Source: Betaproteobacteria bacterium (lineage in GTDB: Bacteria; Pseudomonadota; Gammaproteobacteria; Burkholderiales; Burkholderiaceae). From it: DNA of 35,642 nt. The stretch is taken from assembly GCA_947378095.1 (NCBI GenBank), contig CANCIL010000010.1, positions 1 through 35,642 on the forward strand, read 5' to 3'. The translations under genes and the position numbers were made by a program. Shown here in pieces: positions 19,686-28,766 of the stretch (position 1 is its first letter; each line of letters starts with the position of its first letter). The notes under the pieces are model-generated. The model saw nothing but the letters and a program-made list of their open reading frames with translations, was not told the DNA's origin and searched no databases.

Positions 19686-22019
19686 ATGAAGCCAGAAATC
19701 CTACCTTTTGCCCCCATATTGCCTGCTTACTGGCAAACAGCGCTGGCAACCATAAAATCGCCGCTTCCCAACCTGGATGCACCATTGGCTTGGGTGGAAT
19801 TGGATCTGGATGCCGATTTGCGTTTTGTAAAGAGCCTGCTGCTGCTAACGGAGCAGGGCTTAGTTTGGACTAATGGCAATGAAGTTGAGGTCTGGACTCT
19901 TGAACAGGGTGAGCGACTGGTTCATGGAGATCATGCAGGGGTAGGGCACTTAAAGCTGGAGCTTTCTGATCGTTTATTGAGAGTTTGGCACTTCACCTTA
20001 GCAGTCAATCCACAGGTTTTACGCCTCCAGTCCAGCTTCAAGCAATTAAGCAAAGGCCACCAAGAAGACCAGCATGAGGTAAGTGAGTACGACAAGCAAG
20101 TCTGTCCAGCCTGCCTCAGTCCAAAGCCTGCGAATTCTGAGTCTTGCCCAACCTGTGATCCCGAAGATGATGTGCCTCCATCTACCTGGACTCTGTTTAA
20201 GTTGTGGCGTTTTGCTCGCCCTTATAAAAAGCAACTTTTACTTGGCTTTGTACTGACTCTATTGTCTACAGGTGCCACATTGATACCTCCTTATCTCACG
20301 ATGCCTTTAATGGATCATGTGCTCATTCCCTACGAGCGTGGCAATCCAATTGATTTTCATTTGGCCAGCCTGTATCTATTTGCTTTATTTGGGGCTGCCA
20401 TTGTTGCTTGGGGCTTAGGTTGGTGGAAAACGTATTTACTCGCCCTAGTGAGTGAACGAATTGGTGCCGATTTACGCAATACTACTTTCGAGCATTTACT
20501 TAAGCTATCGCTTGAGTATTTTGGTGGAAAACGAACAGGCGATTTAATTGCCCGCATTGGTGCTGAGACTGATCGCATCTGCGTTTTCTTATCACTCTAT
20601 GCCTTAGATTTTGCTACCGACGTATTAATGATTACGATGACGGCAGCGATTTTGTTTTCAATTGATCCACTCTTGGCTCTGGTCACCTTGGCTCCTTTGC
20701 CATTCATCGTGTGGATGATTCATGTCGTACGTGATAAATTGCGTTTTGGCTTTGAGAAGATAGATCGTATTTGGTCAGAGGTAACCAACATCTTGGCCGA
20801 TACGATCCCAGGCATTCGAGTAGTCAAAGCATTTGCTCAGGAAGATCGCGAACTAAAACGTTTTGTCGATTCGAATAAACACAATCTCCAAATTAATGAC
20901 CGTGTCAATCGGGTTTGGGGTTTGTTCTCACCAACGGTAACTCTGCTTACTGAAACTGGATTGTTAGTGGTCTGGGGATTTGGTATCTGGCAAGTTGCGC
21001 ATCAAAAGGTAACAGTTGGTGTATTGATTGCCTTCCTTGCCTACATTGGCCGCTTCTATGTGCGCTTAGATTCTATGAGTCGAATTGTTTCGCATACTCA
21101 AAAAGCTGCTGCAGGTGCAAAACGAATTTTTGACATTTTGGATCATGTCTCCAGTGTTCCGGAGCCGATCAATCCAGCGCCCTTGGGCAAAGTGGAAGGA
21201 CGCATTTCTTTGCGCGGTGTCGGTTTTCGCTATGGCAACCGGGCTGTTACCAAAGGTATTGATCTTGATATTGCTCCCGGTGAAATGATTGGCTTGGTTG
21301 GACACAGCGGCTCTGGCAAGAGCACGCTTGTGAATTTAATATGCCGTTTCTATGACGTTAGCTCAGGATCTATCTCTTTAGATGGGCGTGATATTCGCAG
21401 TATTGGAATTGCTGATTACCGCAAATGTATTGGCCTAGTATTGCAGGAGCCATTCTTATTCTTTGGCACGATTGCTGAAAATATTGCATACGGCAAACCA
21501 GATGCCACTCGCGAAGAAATTATTGAAGCTGCTAGAGCGGCCCATGCTCATGAATTTATTCTCAGATTACCCTTGGGTTACGACTCCTTAGTAGGGGAGC
21601 GTGGCCAATCTTTGTCTGGTGGTGAACGTCAGCGTATCTCTATTGCAAGGGCGCTCCTGATCAATCCAAGTATCTTGATTTTGGATGAAGCTACTTCTTC
21701 AGTAGACACGACTACAGAGAAAGAAATTCAACGCGCGCTGGATAACTTGGTTAAAGGGCGCACCACCATTGCAATTGCGCATCGCCTATCCACTTTAAGA
21801 AAAGCGGATCGATTGGTTGTTTTGGATAAAGGCGAGATTGTTGAGATAGGCTCTCATGAGCAGTTGATGGAAGAGCAGGGCGCTTACTACACCCTGTATC
21901 AAGCTCAGTTACGTCATGCTGCGGAGTTGGTTGAGGGTGGCGCTATTGGTGAAAGTCTGGAAGAGCGTGAAGAAGAAAAGCTTCAAGTTATCGCCAAAAA
22001 TATTGGGGGAGGGGTATGA
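19686..22019 (+). CDS. ABC transporter, fused permease/ATPase (exporter type) with extra N-terminal domain and CxxC pair; cyanophycin-locus associated
   Basis: ABC TM domain plus NBD (GLVGHSGSGKSTLVNLICRFYD, LSGGERQRISIARALLINPSILILDEATSSVD). N-terminal ~150 aa plus VCPACLSPKPANSESCPTC. Start could be TTG 19632 or ATG 19686. Confidence 0.9.
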   Translation: MKPEILPFAPILPAYWQTALATIKSPLPNLDAPLAWVELDLDADLRFVKSLLLLTEQGLVWTNGNEVEVWTLEQGERLVHGDHAGVGHLKLELSDRLLRVWHFTLAVNPQVLRLQSSFKQLSKGHQEDQHEVSEYDKQVCPACLSPKPANSESCPTCDPEDDVPPSTWTLFKLWRFARPYKKQLLLGFVLTLLSTGATLIPPYLTMPLMDHVLIPYERGNPIDFHLASLYLFALFGAAIVAWGLGWWKTYLLALVSERIGADLRNTTFEHLLKLSLEYFGGKRTGDLIARIGAETDRICVFLSLYALDFATDVLMITMTAAILFSIDPLLALVTLAPLPFIVWMIHVVRDKLRFGFEKIDRIWSEVTNILADTIPGIRVVKAFAQEDRELKRFVDSNKHNLQINDRVNRVWGLFSPTVTLLTETGLLVVWGFGIWQVAHQKVTVGVLIAFLAYIGRFYVRLDSMSRIVSHTQKAAAGAKRIFDILDHVSSVPEPINPAPLGKVEGRISLRGVGFRYGNRAVTKGIDLDIAPGEMIGLVGHSGSGKSTLVNLICRFYDVSSGSISLDGRDIRSIGIADYRKCIGLVLQEPFLFFGTIAENIAYGKPDATREEIIEAARAAHAHEFILRLPLGYDSLVGERGQSLSGGERQRISIARALLINPSILILDEATSSVDTTTEKEIQRALDNLVKGRTTIAIAHRLSTLRKADRLVVLDKGEIVEIGSHEQLMEEQGAYYTLYQAQLRHAAELVEGGAIGESLEEREEEKLQVIAKNIGGGV

Positions 22020-22483
22020 GTAAACCTCATCAACTAGAGCGTGATGCATTAGGCCGATTGGTGTTTATAGATGCCAATGAAACTCGTCATCTTGGCGTTC
22101 ACCCAGTGCGGGCTTTTCCGATTACCGCTCCTGGGGCTGGAATAGGGATCATGGACCAAGCTGGTAAAGAGCTTTATTGGTATCCAGATGTTGCTGCCAT
22201 CCCTGAAGCGGAGTTGGGTTTGATAGAGGAGGAACTCGCCGCTAGAGAGTTTATGCCTGTGATTGAGAAAATTACCGCTGTCTCAACCTATGCGACGCCG
22301 AGCATATGGGATATTGAAACTGATCGCGGCCCAACCCGTATTCGTCTTAAGGGCGAAGAGGATATCCGCAGGATCGCTGGAAACACCTTGTTGATCGCTG
22401 ATTCCAATGGCATGCAGTTCTTAATCAAAGATGCCACTGAACTAGATAAAGTCAGCAAGAAACTCTTAGATCGTTTCCGCTAG
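22016..22483 (+). CDS. DUF1854 family protein
   Basis: 155 aa; LERDALGRLVFIDANETRHLGVHPVRAFPITAPGAGIGIMDQAGKELYWYPDV... ATGA overlap with the ABC gene stop. Confidence 0.8.
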   Translation: MSKPHQLERDALGRLVFIDANETRHLGVHPVRAFPITAPGAGIGIMDQAGKELYWYPDVAAIPEAELGLIEEELAAREFMPVIEKITAVSTYATPSIWDIETDRGPTRIRLKGEEDIRRIAGNTLLIADSNGMQFLIKDATELDKVSKKLLDRFR

Positions 22484-22498
22484 AATTTATTTCAAGTC

Positions 22499-22574
22499 GC
22501 CGCTTTAGCTCAGTTGGTAGAGCAGTTCATTCGTAATGAAAAGGTCGCCAGTTCGATTCCGGCAAGCGGCACCA
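22499..22574 (+). tRNA. tRNA-Thr (anticodon CGU)
   Basis: GCCGCTT...AAGCGGC acceptor stem, TAGCTCAGTTGGTAGAGCA D-arm, anticodon loop TTCGTAA, GTTCGATTC T-arm and encoded CCA. Confidence 0.95.
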
Positions 22575-22883
22575 GGCTTCTGCTGTTAAGGGAAAACCCT
22601 TAATAAATCATCCTGCATTTTTTATTCAATCTGAATAAAACCAATAAATCTCAAATGGGTATTTGCAGTGCATTAAATCCGGTTTTCAATTGCAGATGAA
22701 AGTACACTATCTATTGTCTTTGGCTTGATTGATCGGGGTTTCTACTAGTTTACGGAACCCCTTGTGAAGCGTTTTTAAGTTTATTGATGTCAGTCAAGTA
22801 CTACATTGGCATCTTGTTTAAAAATCACTCTCACATTAGAAGAGCCAAATTTAGATTGGCAAACCACTTTAGGAGGCATATTT

Positions 22884-23888
22884 ATGAAGATGAAGTTAAA
22901 AAGGGCATTGATTTCTACCGCTTTAGCCCTCGGCGTTGCAGGGGCTGCTCCCGCATTTGCTGCTTGGGAGCCAAATAAACCTGTTGAATTCATCATTCCC
23001 GCTGGTCCTGGTGGTGGTGCTGACCAAATGGCTCGCATGATTCAGGGAATCATCACCAAAAATAATTTAATGAAGCAAGCTGTGATCCCTGTAAACAAGG
23101 GAGCAGGTGCTGGCGCAGAAGGTTTCTTGGCAATGAAAGAGGCTAAAGGCGATCCTAATAAGATCATCATTACGCTTTCTAACTTGTTTACTACGCCATT
23201 GGCGACTGGTGTTCCATTTAACTGGAAAGACATCACTCCAGTAGCTATGTTGGCTTTGGATCAATTCGTTTTATGGGACAACGCTGATAAGCCATACAAA
23301 ACTGCAAAGGAATATATCGATGCTGCAAAAGCAGCTGGTCCTGGTAAGTTCAAAATGGGCGGTACAGGCTCAAAACAAGAAGACCAAATTATTACGGTTG
23401 CTTTAGAAAAGGCGACTGGTGCGAAGTTCACCTACATCCCATTCAAAGGGGGCGGCGACGTAGCAGTTCAGCTCGTTGGTAATCACATTGATTCTTCTGT
23501 CAACAATCCAATTGAAGCGGTTGCTCAATGGCGCGCAAACAAGTTGCGTGCACTATGCGTGTTTGATGACACTCGTATGCCTTACAAAGAAAAGGTTACC
23601 GATACGCAATCTTGGTATGACGTTCCAACTTGTAAAGAAGCTGGTGTTTCGACTGACTACGTGATGTTGCGCGGTATCTTCATGGCGCCTGGCGTAACTC
23701 AAGAGCAAGTAGACTTTTATGTTGAGTTGTTCAAAAAAGTGCGTGCTACACCTGAATGGAAAAAGTTCATGGCTGATGGCGCATTCAATCAAACCTTTAT
23801 GACCGGTAAAGAATTTACTAACTGGTTAACTTTGAATGAAGCACTACACAAGCAGCTCATGGCTGAAGCTGGATTTTTGGCTAAGTAA
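22884..23888 (+). CDS. tctC: tripartite tricarboxylate transporter substrate-binding protein (TctC/Bug family)
   Basis: Start ATG 22884 after AGGAGG; signal peptide MKMKLKRALISTALALGVAGAAPAFA; PVEFIIPAGPGGGADQMAR; followed by tctB and tctA. Confidence 0.9.
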   Translation: MKMKLKRALISTALALGVAGAAPAFAAWEPNKPVEFIIPAGPGGGADQMARMIQGIITKNNLMKQAVIPVNKGAGAGAEGFLAMKEAKGDPNKIIITLSNLFTTPLATGVPFNWKDITPVAMLALDQFVLWDNADKPYKTAKEYIDAAKAAGPGKFKMGGTGSKQEDQIITVALEKATGAKFTYIPFKGGGDVAVQLVGNHIDSSVNNPIEAVAQWRANKLRALCVFDDTRMPYKEKVTDTQSWYDVPTCKEAGVSTDYVMLRGIFMAPGVTQEQVDFYVELFKKVRATPEWKKFMADGAFNQTFMTGKEFTNWLTLNEALHKQLMAEAGFLAK

Positions 23889-23903
23889 TCAGTAAGAAGT
23901 GAA

Positions 23904-23935
23904 ATAGGACCTCCATTTGGGGGTCCTATTTTTTA
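23904..23935 (+). terminator. terminator-like hairpin in the tctC-tctB intergenic region
   Basis: ATAGGACCTCC-ATTT-GGGGGTCCTAT followed by TTTTTT. Confidence 0.8.
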
Positions 23936-23974
23936 AGTAAGTGTATTAACAATTTTTATTAGTGAATAAAGCAA

Positions 23975-24502
23975 ATGTCTGAACATACAAATAATTCAAA
24001 TCAAGATTCAGCAATCAGCGTTAGAGCAATGGATATCATCACAGCGATTGTGTTCCTTGCAATTGGCGTCACCGTCATGGTGGGTAGCCTGAAGTTGGGT
24101 GCTAGTTGGGGGGCTGATGGTCCTGAAGCGGGATATTTCCCGTTCTATATCAGTTTGATCATTCTGCTTTCAAGCACGGTTACTCTTTACCAGGCTGCAA
24201 TCGTCAATAAGAAAAAGAAAACAGAGTCATTTGTTGATCGTGAGGCTTTAAAGCAGGTCATGGCCGTTTTGTTGCCAGCAACTGTTTTTGTGTTGGGTGT
24301 GCAGCTAATTGGTATTTATGTTTCTGCAGCCCTCTATATCGCCATCTTTATGGTGTGGCTTGGAAAGTATCCAATTTGGAAGGCAGTTGCAGTTTCCATT
24401 GGGGTAAGCGCAGCGCTGTATCTCATGTTCGAGTTCTGGTTTCAAGTTCCATTGCCACATGGCTCTTGGTTTAACCCGCTCGAGTTCTTGGGTGTGCAAT
24501 AA
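23975..24502 (+). CDS. tctB: tripartite tricarboxylate transporter small permease TctB
   Basis: 175 aa, about four hydrophobic segments, GADGPEAGYFPFYISLIILLSS motif; between tctC and tctA. Confidence 0.88.
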   Translation: MSEHTNNSNQDSAISVRAMDIITAIVFLAIGVTVMVGSLKLGASWGADGPEAGYFPFYISLIILLSSTVTLYQAAIVNKKKKTESFVDREALKQVMAVLLPATVFVLGVQLIGIYVSAALYIAIFMVWLGKYPIWKAVAVSIGVSAALYLMFEFWFQVPLPHGSWFNPLEFLGVQ

Positions 24503-24543
24503 AAAAGAATAACTATTAAAAAAGATTAAAGAAGGAGTTCCAG

Positions 24544-26043
24544 TTGGAAGAAATTAGCGCTCTATTCAACGGCTTTGCCGTTGCAATGACACCCTTTAAC
24601 TTGCTGTTAATGTTGGTTGGTGTAACGCTCGGTGTGATCATCGGTGTGTTGCCAGGATTAGGTGGTGCGAACGGTATTGCGATTCTGTTGCCGTTGACAT
24701 TCACCATGCCACCAACTTCCGCAATTATCATGCTCTCCTGTATTTATTGGGGCGCATTGTTTGGTGGTGCGATTACATCTGTGCTGTTCAATATTCCAGG
24801 CGAGCCCTGGTCAGTTGCGACAACCTTTGACGGTTATCCAATGGCCCGTAATGGTAAAGCTGGTGAGGCATTGACTGCCGCGTTCACATCTTCATTCGTA
24901 GGCGCATTCTTTGCGATCGTGATGATTACTTTCTTGGCTCCATTGGTTGCGAAGTTTGCGCTCCAATTTGGTCCACCAGAGTTCTTCTCGGTCTATCTAC
25001 TCACCTTCTGTAGTTTCGTAGGTATGAATAAAGGATCACCATTCAAGACTATTTCAGCAATGATGTTGGGCTTTGCATTGGCAACGGTTGGTATGGATAC
25101 CGTTACCGGCCAATTGCGCTTGACATTCGGTAACCCAGAGTTGATGCGCGGTTTTGACTTCTTGATCGCAGTGATCGGCTTGTTCGGTATCGGCGAGATT
25201 CTTCTCTCAATGGAAGAGGGCTTAGCCTTCCAAGGCGCTGCAGCGAAGATTCGCGGCAAAGTGGTTTGGGAAACTTGGAAGCAATTGCCTAAGTACTGGG
25301 CTACTTCATTACGCAGCTGTTTGATTGGTTGCTGGATGGGTATTACTCCAGGCGGTGCAACACCTGCATCTTTCATGGCTTATGGCGTAGCAAAACGCGT
25401 ATCCAAAGAAGGCGATAAGTTTGGTACCGGAAAGATGGAAGGCATCGTTGCTCCAGAAACAGCAGCTCATGCTGCGGGTACTGCGGCGCTTCTGCCAATG
25501 TTGTCTTTAGGTATCCCTGGCTCACCAACTGCAGCTGTATTGCTTGGTGGTTTATTGATTTGGGGTCTACAACCTGGTCCATTGCTATTCGTAGAAAAGC
25601 CAGACTTTGTTTGGGGCTTGATCGCCAGTATGTATCTAGGTAACTTGGCCGGCTTGTTTGTTGTCTTAACTTGCGTGCCACTGTTTGCTTCCATCTTGAG
25701 AATTCCGTTCTCTATCATTGCGCCAGTCATCATTGTGATTTGTGCGGTAGGTGCATATACCGTTCACAATGCGATGTTTGACGTTTGGTTGATGATGGGC
25801 TTTGGTGTTCTAGGTTATGTCTTCAAGAAACTCGACTACCCAATGGCGCCAATGGTATTGGCCTTGGTGTTGGGTGACCGTGCTGAGGATTCTTTCCGTC
25901 AATCCATGTTGTTCTCGCAGGGAAGCTTAGATATTTTCTTCTCCAACCCATTAGTAGGTGGTATTACATCTCTTGCGTTGCTATTGCTCTTCTGGCCACT
26001 GATTGGCAAGGTGATCAGCAAGAAAAAGGCTGCAGCTGTATAA
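24544..26043 (+). CDS. tctA: tripartite tricarboxylate transporter large permease TctA
   Basis: LGVIIGVLPGLGGANGIAILLPLTF, NIPGEPWSVATTFDGYPMARNGKAGEAL and GITPGGATPASFMAYG; TTG start after gaaggag. Confidence 0.93.
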   Translation: MEEISALFNGFAVAMTPFNLLLMLVGVTLGVIIGVLPGLGGANGIAILLPLTFTMPPTSAIIMLSCIYWGALFGGAITSVLFNIPGEPWSVATTFDGYPMARNGKAGEALTAAFTSSFVGAFFAIVMITFLAPLVAKFALQFGPPEFFSVYLLTFCSFVGMNKGSPFKTISAMMLGFALATVGMDTVTGQLRLTFGNPELMRGFDFLIAVIGLFGIGEILLSMEEGLAFQGAAAKIRGKVVWETWKQLPKYWATSLRSCLIGCWMGITPGGATPASFMAYGVAKRVSKEGDKFGTGKMEGIVAPETAAHAAGTAALLPMLSLGIPGSPTAAVLLGGLLIWGLQPGPLLFVEKPDFVWGLIASMYLGNLAGLFVVLTCVPLFASILRIPFSIIAPVIIVICAVGAYTVHNAMFDVWLMMGFGVLGYVFKKLDYPMAPMVLALVLGDRAEDSFRQSMLFSQGSLDIFFSNPLVGGITSLALLLLFWPLIGKVISKKKAAAV

Positions 26044-26073
26044 GTAAATCGCTAGAAGTAGTGATTTCATAGG

Positions 26074-26099
26074 AAAAAGGGGCGTCAGCCCCTTTTTTT
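26074..26099 (+). terminator. rho-independent terminator after tctA
   Basis: AAAAAGGGGC-GTCA-GCCCCTTTTTTT. Confidence 0.9.
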
Positions 26100-26135
26100 C
26101 ATGCCGAAGAGAAAATCCGATAAAATTCTCTCACC

Positions 26136-26507
26136 ATGAATTTCCATAAAAACCGCCTCATTCACTGGATTGCTGCATTTGCAATTGCGATGAGTGCGCT
26201 TTCCCCGGCAGTCTCTCAAGCAGTATCGATTGTGCAGGGTGGGCATGGTTTTGCTATGGAGATTTGCGCGGTTGATGGCAGCAAGTTGCAAATCAATGTG
26301 CAGAGTGATGAGCAGGAAGTAGCGGAACAAGCGCAGCCTTGCCCTTATTGCGTCGCCCAAAACAGCATTACCCCAGCTTTTAATACCAATCTAAAGTTTG
26401 GGGCGCCACAATCGTTTGCTTTCTTGCCTCAACTTTTTTATCAGTCTCCACAACCTCTCGCCGCTTGGGTTTCTCCCCCATCAGCAGCCCCTCCAGCACA
26501 AGCCTAA
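26136..26507 (+). CDS. DUF2946 family protein, CruR-like candidate copper-responsive upstream ORF
   Basis: 123 aa; N-terminal hydrophobic segment, MEICAVDG, CPYC (CxxC, nt 26340-26351), C-terminal SPPSAAPPAQA; heads a TonB receptor/PCuAC gene cluster. Confidence 0.78.
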   Translation: MNFHKNRLIHWIAAFAIAMSALSPAVSQAVSIVQGGHGFAMEICAVDGSKLQINVQSDEQEVAEQAQPCPYCVAQNSITPAFNTNLKFGAPQSFAFLPQLFYQSPQPLAAWVSPPSAAPPAQA

Positions 26508-26519
26508 AACACATTTAGG

Positions 26520-26555
26520 GCATCGCATTGCGATGCAATTGGCAACCTAGTTGCC
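26520..26555 (+). promoter_or_regulatory. two adjacent perfect hairpins between the DUF2946 ORF and the TonB receptor gene
   Basis: GCATCGC-ATT-GCGATGC (26520-26536) and GGCAAC-CTA-GTTGCC (26541-26555). Confidence 0.65.
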
Positions 26556-26564
26556 GGTATTGAG

Positions 26565-28766
26565 TTGGAGAATTTCAAGTTGTTTAAGCATAAGAAAATC
26601 AGCGCCTGTATTGGCATGTTATTTGGGTCGTTTTATATTGGAGTGCACGCTCAAATTGCGCCACCACCAGATTACGATCAGAAATTAAAAAGTGTGACTG
26701 TGTCGGCGACCCGCTCCGGTACGCCTTTGGATGAAATTCCACTGAACACCACCATCCTCACTAAAGAAGCTTTAGAAGTCTCTCCAGATCAAACTATTGA
26801 TCAGGTTCTGAAGAACGTTCCTGGTGTGATTTTGAATGACACCCCTTATTACCAAAAGGATCCAACTGGACAAAGTATTAATGTGCGAGGTTTAGGTAAT
26901 GCCAGAACCTTGGTATTGATTGATGGCTTGCCTGCCAATGATGCGTTTTATGGAACGGTGCAGTGGAATTTAGTTCCAATGTCTGCGATTGATTCAGTTG
27001 AATTTATTCGGGGTGGTGTATCCAGTCTATGGGGTAACTACGGTATGGGTGGTGTGATCAACATCAAAACTAAAACTCCTGTGAATAGCCAGCAAGATGC
27101 TTCAGCCAGTATCGGCGCATTTGGAACTTATAACGTAGCAGCTTCAAAAGACATCATTGCATCTGAAGCTTTGCAATTAAGAGTCTCGGCCGACTACTTC
27201 AATACCAATGGCTATCAAAATATTTCTACGCTGGCACCTGCTGCTGCCAATAGCATTAAAAATGGTCAAGGTGATGCAGCTTCGCATAACTCTAACGTAA
27301 GACTGCAGGGCTACTTCAAGCCAACACAAGATACCAATGGGTTCTTCCGAGTGGGTTATCACACTATGTCGGATTTATCCTCGGGCTATTCATTTGCTAC
27401 TAACCTAATGCAGGAAACGGATATTGCCGCTGGTACGACCACGAAGTTGGCTGACAAAGCCAAAGTTGATGTGAACTTTTTTTATGAAAACACCAATTTC
27501 AATAAGCAAAATGGCTCTACTACCACTACCAAGTCCAATAATATTGCAGCCAATACGCCCTATATTAATGCCACCTATAAAGACCCCTATAACACCATAG
27601 GCGCCTCGGCTCAGTACACCAAAGAGTTGACTGGGATGATTGATCAGTATCTTGTTGGTGTAGATGCACGTAATATTGCGGGCTCCAATTTAACCAACAA
27701 TCTAAACAACAATGGCACGGTAGCAGCCGTCAATTATGGTCAAGGTTCGCAAACTTTCCTAGGTCTTATGGGGCAGTTAAAATCTAAGGCAACATCTATA
27801 CCGCTTGAGACTACTCTAGCAGCGCGCGTTGACCAATGGAGCAGCCAAACACCTACGAGTTATAACGCAGGTATTAATGGCGCTAATCCTCAATATCAAA
27901 ACATTCCAAATCAGAGCAAAACCCAATTAAGTCCCACCTTAGGTTTTTTATACAAAGCAACAAATAATTGGGATTTACGAACCGCCGCTTATCAAGCCTT
28001 TCATGCACCAGGTTTAAATAACACTTTGCGTTCTTATGGTTCATCAGCCGGTTATAGCTTTGCAAATCCAAATTTGACTCCTGAAACGATGACAGGTTAT
28101 GAGGTGGGGACTGACTACCGCTGGAAGGGGGGCTTTGCTCAACTGACAGCTTTTAACAACTACATTCAAAATGCGGTGGCGACATATAGTCTGTCATCAA
28201 AGAGCTCTTCGGATGTAGCCTTAGCAAAAAGCCTATGTGGCGCTACTGGTAATCCATTGACTGGTTCTGGCAATGTCGGTATTTGTAATTCCACGAACAT
28301 TAGTTACTACACGAATAATCAAAACTTATTGAGCCAAGGTTTGGAATTCCAGTTTCATCACGACATTAATTCAAAATGGGCAACCGATGCGAATTACGCC
28401 TTCACTAGTACGAAGTTAACCATGAGTGCCACGAGTGATCCGACGGGCAGGCAGGTTGGGGGGGTGCCCCAAAATATTTTGGGTGGCGGTTTGACATACT
28501 ATCCCGTACCTAAAGCAAGCTTAACTGCAACTGTCCGTTACGTCGGTAGTTCTTGGTTAAATACTGCGAACACATTACCAGTGGCTTCTTATGCGGTCGT
28601 AGGTTTGCGCGCTAACTACGAGTTTGATAAGTACACGACGATCTATGCATCTGCGGTGAACTTATTGAATCGCCAATACAACACCTTCGGGACGGGCGGC
28701 AGTAATACCAGCTATACGCTTGGCTCTCCACAGGCGATCAGCGTTGGAGCACGTATCATCTTCTAA
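26565..28766 (+). CDS. TonB-dependent outer-membrane receptor, putative copper uptake
   Basis: Plug domain KSVTVSATRSGTPLDEIP...VLKNVPGVILND...INVRGLGNARTLVLIDGLPAND; C-terminal barrel ending in aromatic F. The start may instead be TTG 26580 (GGAG about 9 nt upstream). Copper role is inferred from neighbours. Confidence 0.85.
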   Translation: MENFKLFKHKKISACIGMLFGSFYIGVHAQIAPPPDYDQKLKSVTVSATRSGTPLDEIPLNTTILTKEALEVSPDQTIDQVLKNVPGVILNDTPYYQKDPTGQSINVRGLGNARTLVLIDGLPANDAFYGTVQWNLVPMSAIDSVEFIRGGVSSLWGNYGMGGVINIKTKTPVNSQQDASASIGAFGTYNVAASKDIIASEALQLRVSADYFNTNGYQNISTLAPAAANSIKNGQGDAASHNSNVRLQGYFKPTQDTNGFFRVGYHTMSDLSSGYSFATNLMQETDIAAGTTTKLADKAKVDVNFFYENTNFNKQNGSTTTTKSNNIAANTPYINATYKDPYNTIGASAQYTKELTGMIDQYLVGVDARNIAGSNLTNNLNNNGTVAAVNYGQGSQTFLGLMGQLKSKATSIPLETTLAARVDQWSSQTPTSYNAGINGANPQYQNIPNQSKTQLSPTLGFLYKATNNWDLRTAAYQAFHAPGLNNTLRSYGSSAGYSFANPNLTPETMTGYEVGTDYRWKGGFAQLTAFNNYIQNAVATYSLSSKSSSDVALAKSLCGATGNPLTGSGNVGICNSTNISYYTNNQNLLSQGLEFQFHHDINSKWATDANYAFTSTKLTMSATSDPTGRQVGGVPQNILGGGLTYYPVPKASLTATVRYVGSSWLNTANTLPVASYAVVGLRANYEFDKYTTIYASAVNLLNRQYNTFGTGGSNTSYTLGSPQAISVGARIIF

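Noticed and set aside
22586-22603. TTAAGGG-AAAA-CCCTTAA hairpin after the tRNA
   Set aside because: Probably an ordinary tRNA 3' processing/termination structure; no U-tract and nothing else linked. No integrase or att-like repeat seen, so not called an integration site.
22735-22761. GGGGTTTC...GGAACCCC inverted repeat upstream of tctC
   Set aside because: Imperfect with a long loop and no U-run; insufficient to call a terminator or riboswitch.
24993-25376. 127-aa minus-strand ORF inside tctA
   Set aside because: Shadow ORF antisense to conserved TctA; no family resemblance.
26085-26360. 91-aa minus-strand ORF overlapping the DUF2946 gene
   Set aside because: Antisense to the DUF2946 ORF and runs over the tctA terminator; no supporting features.
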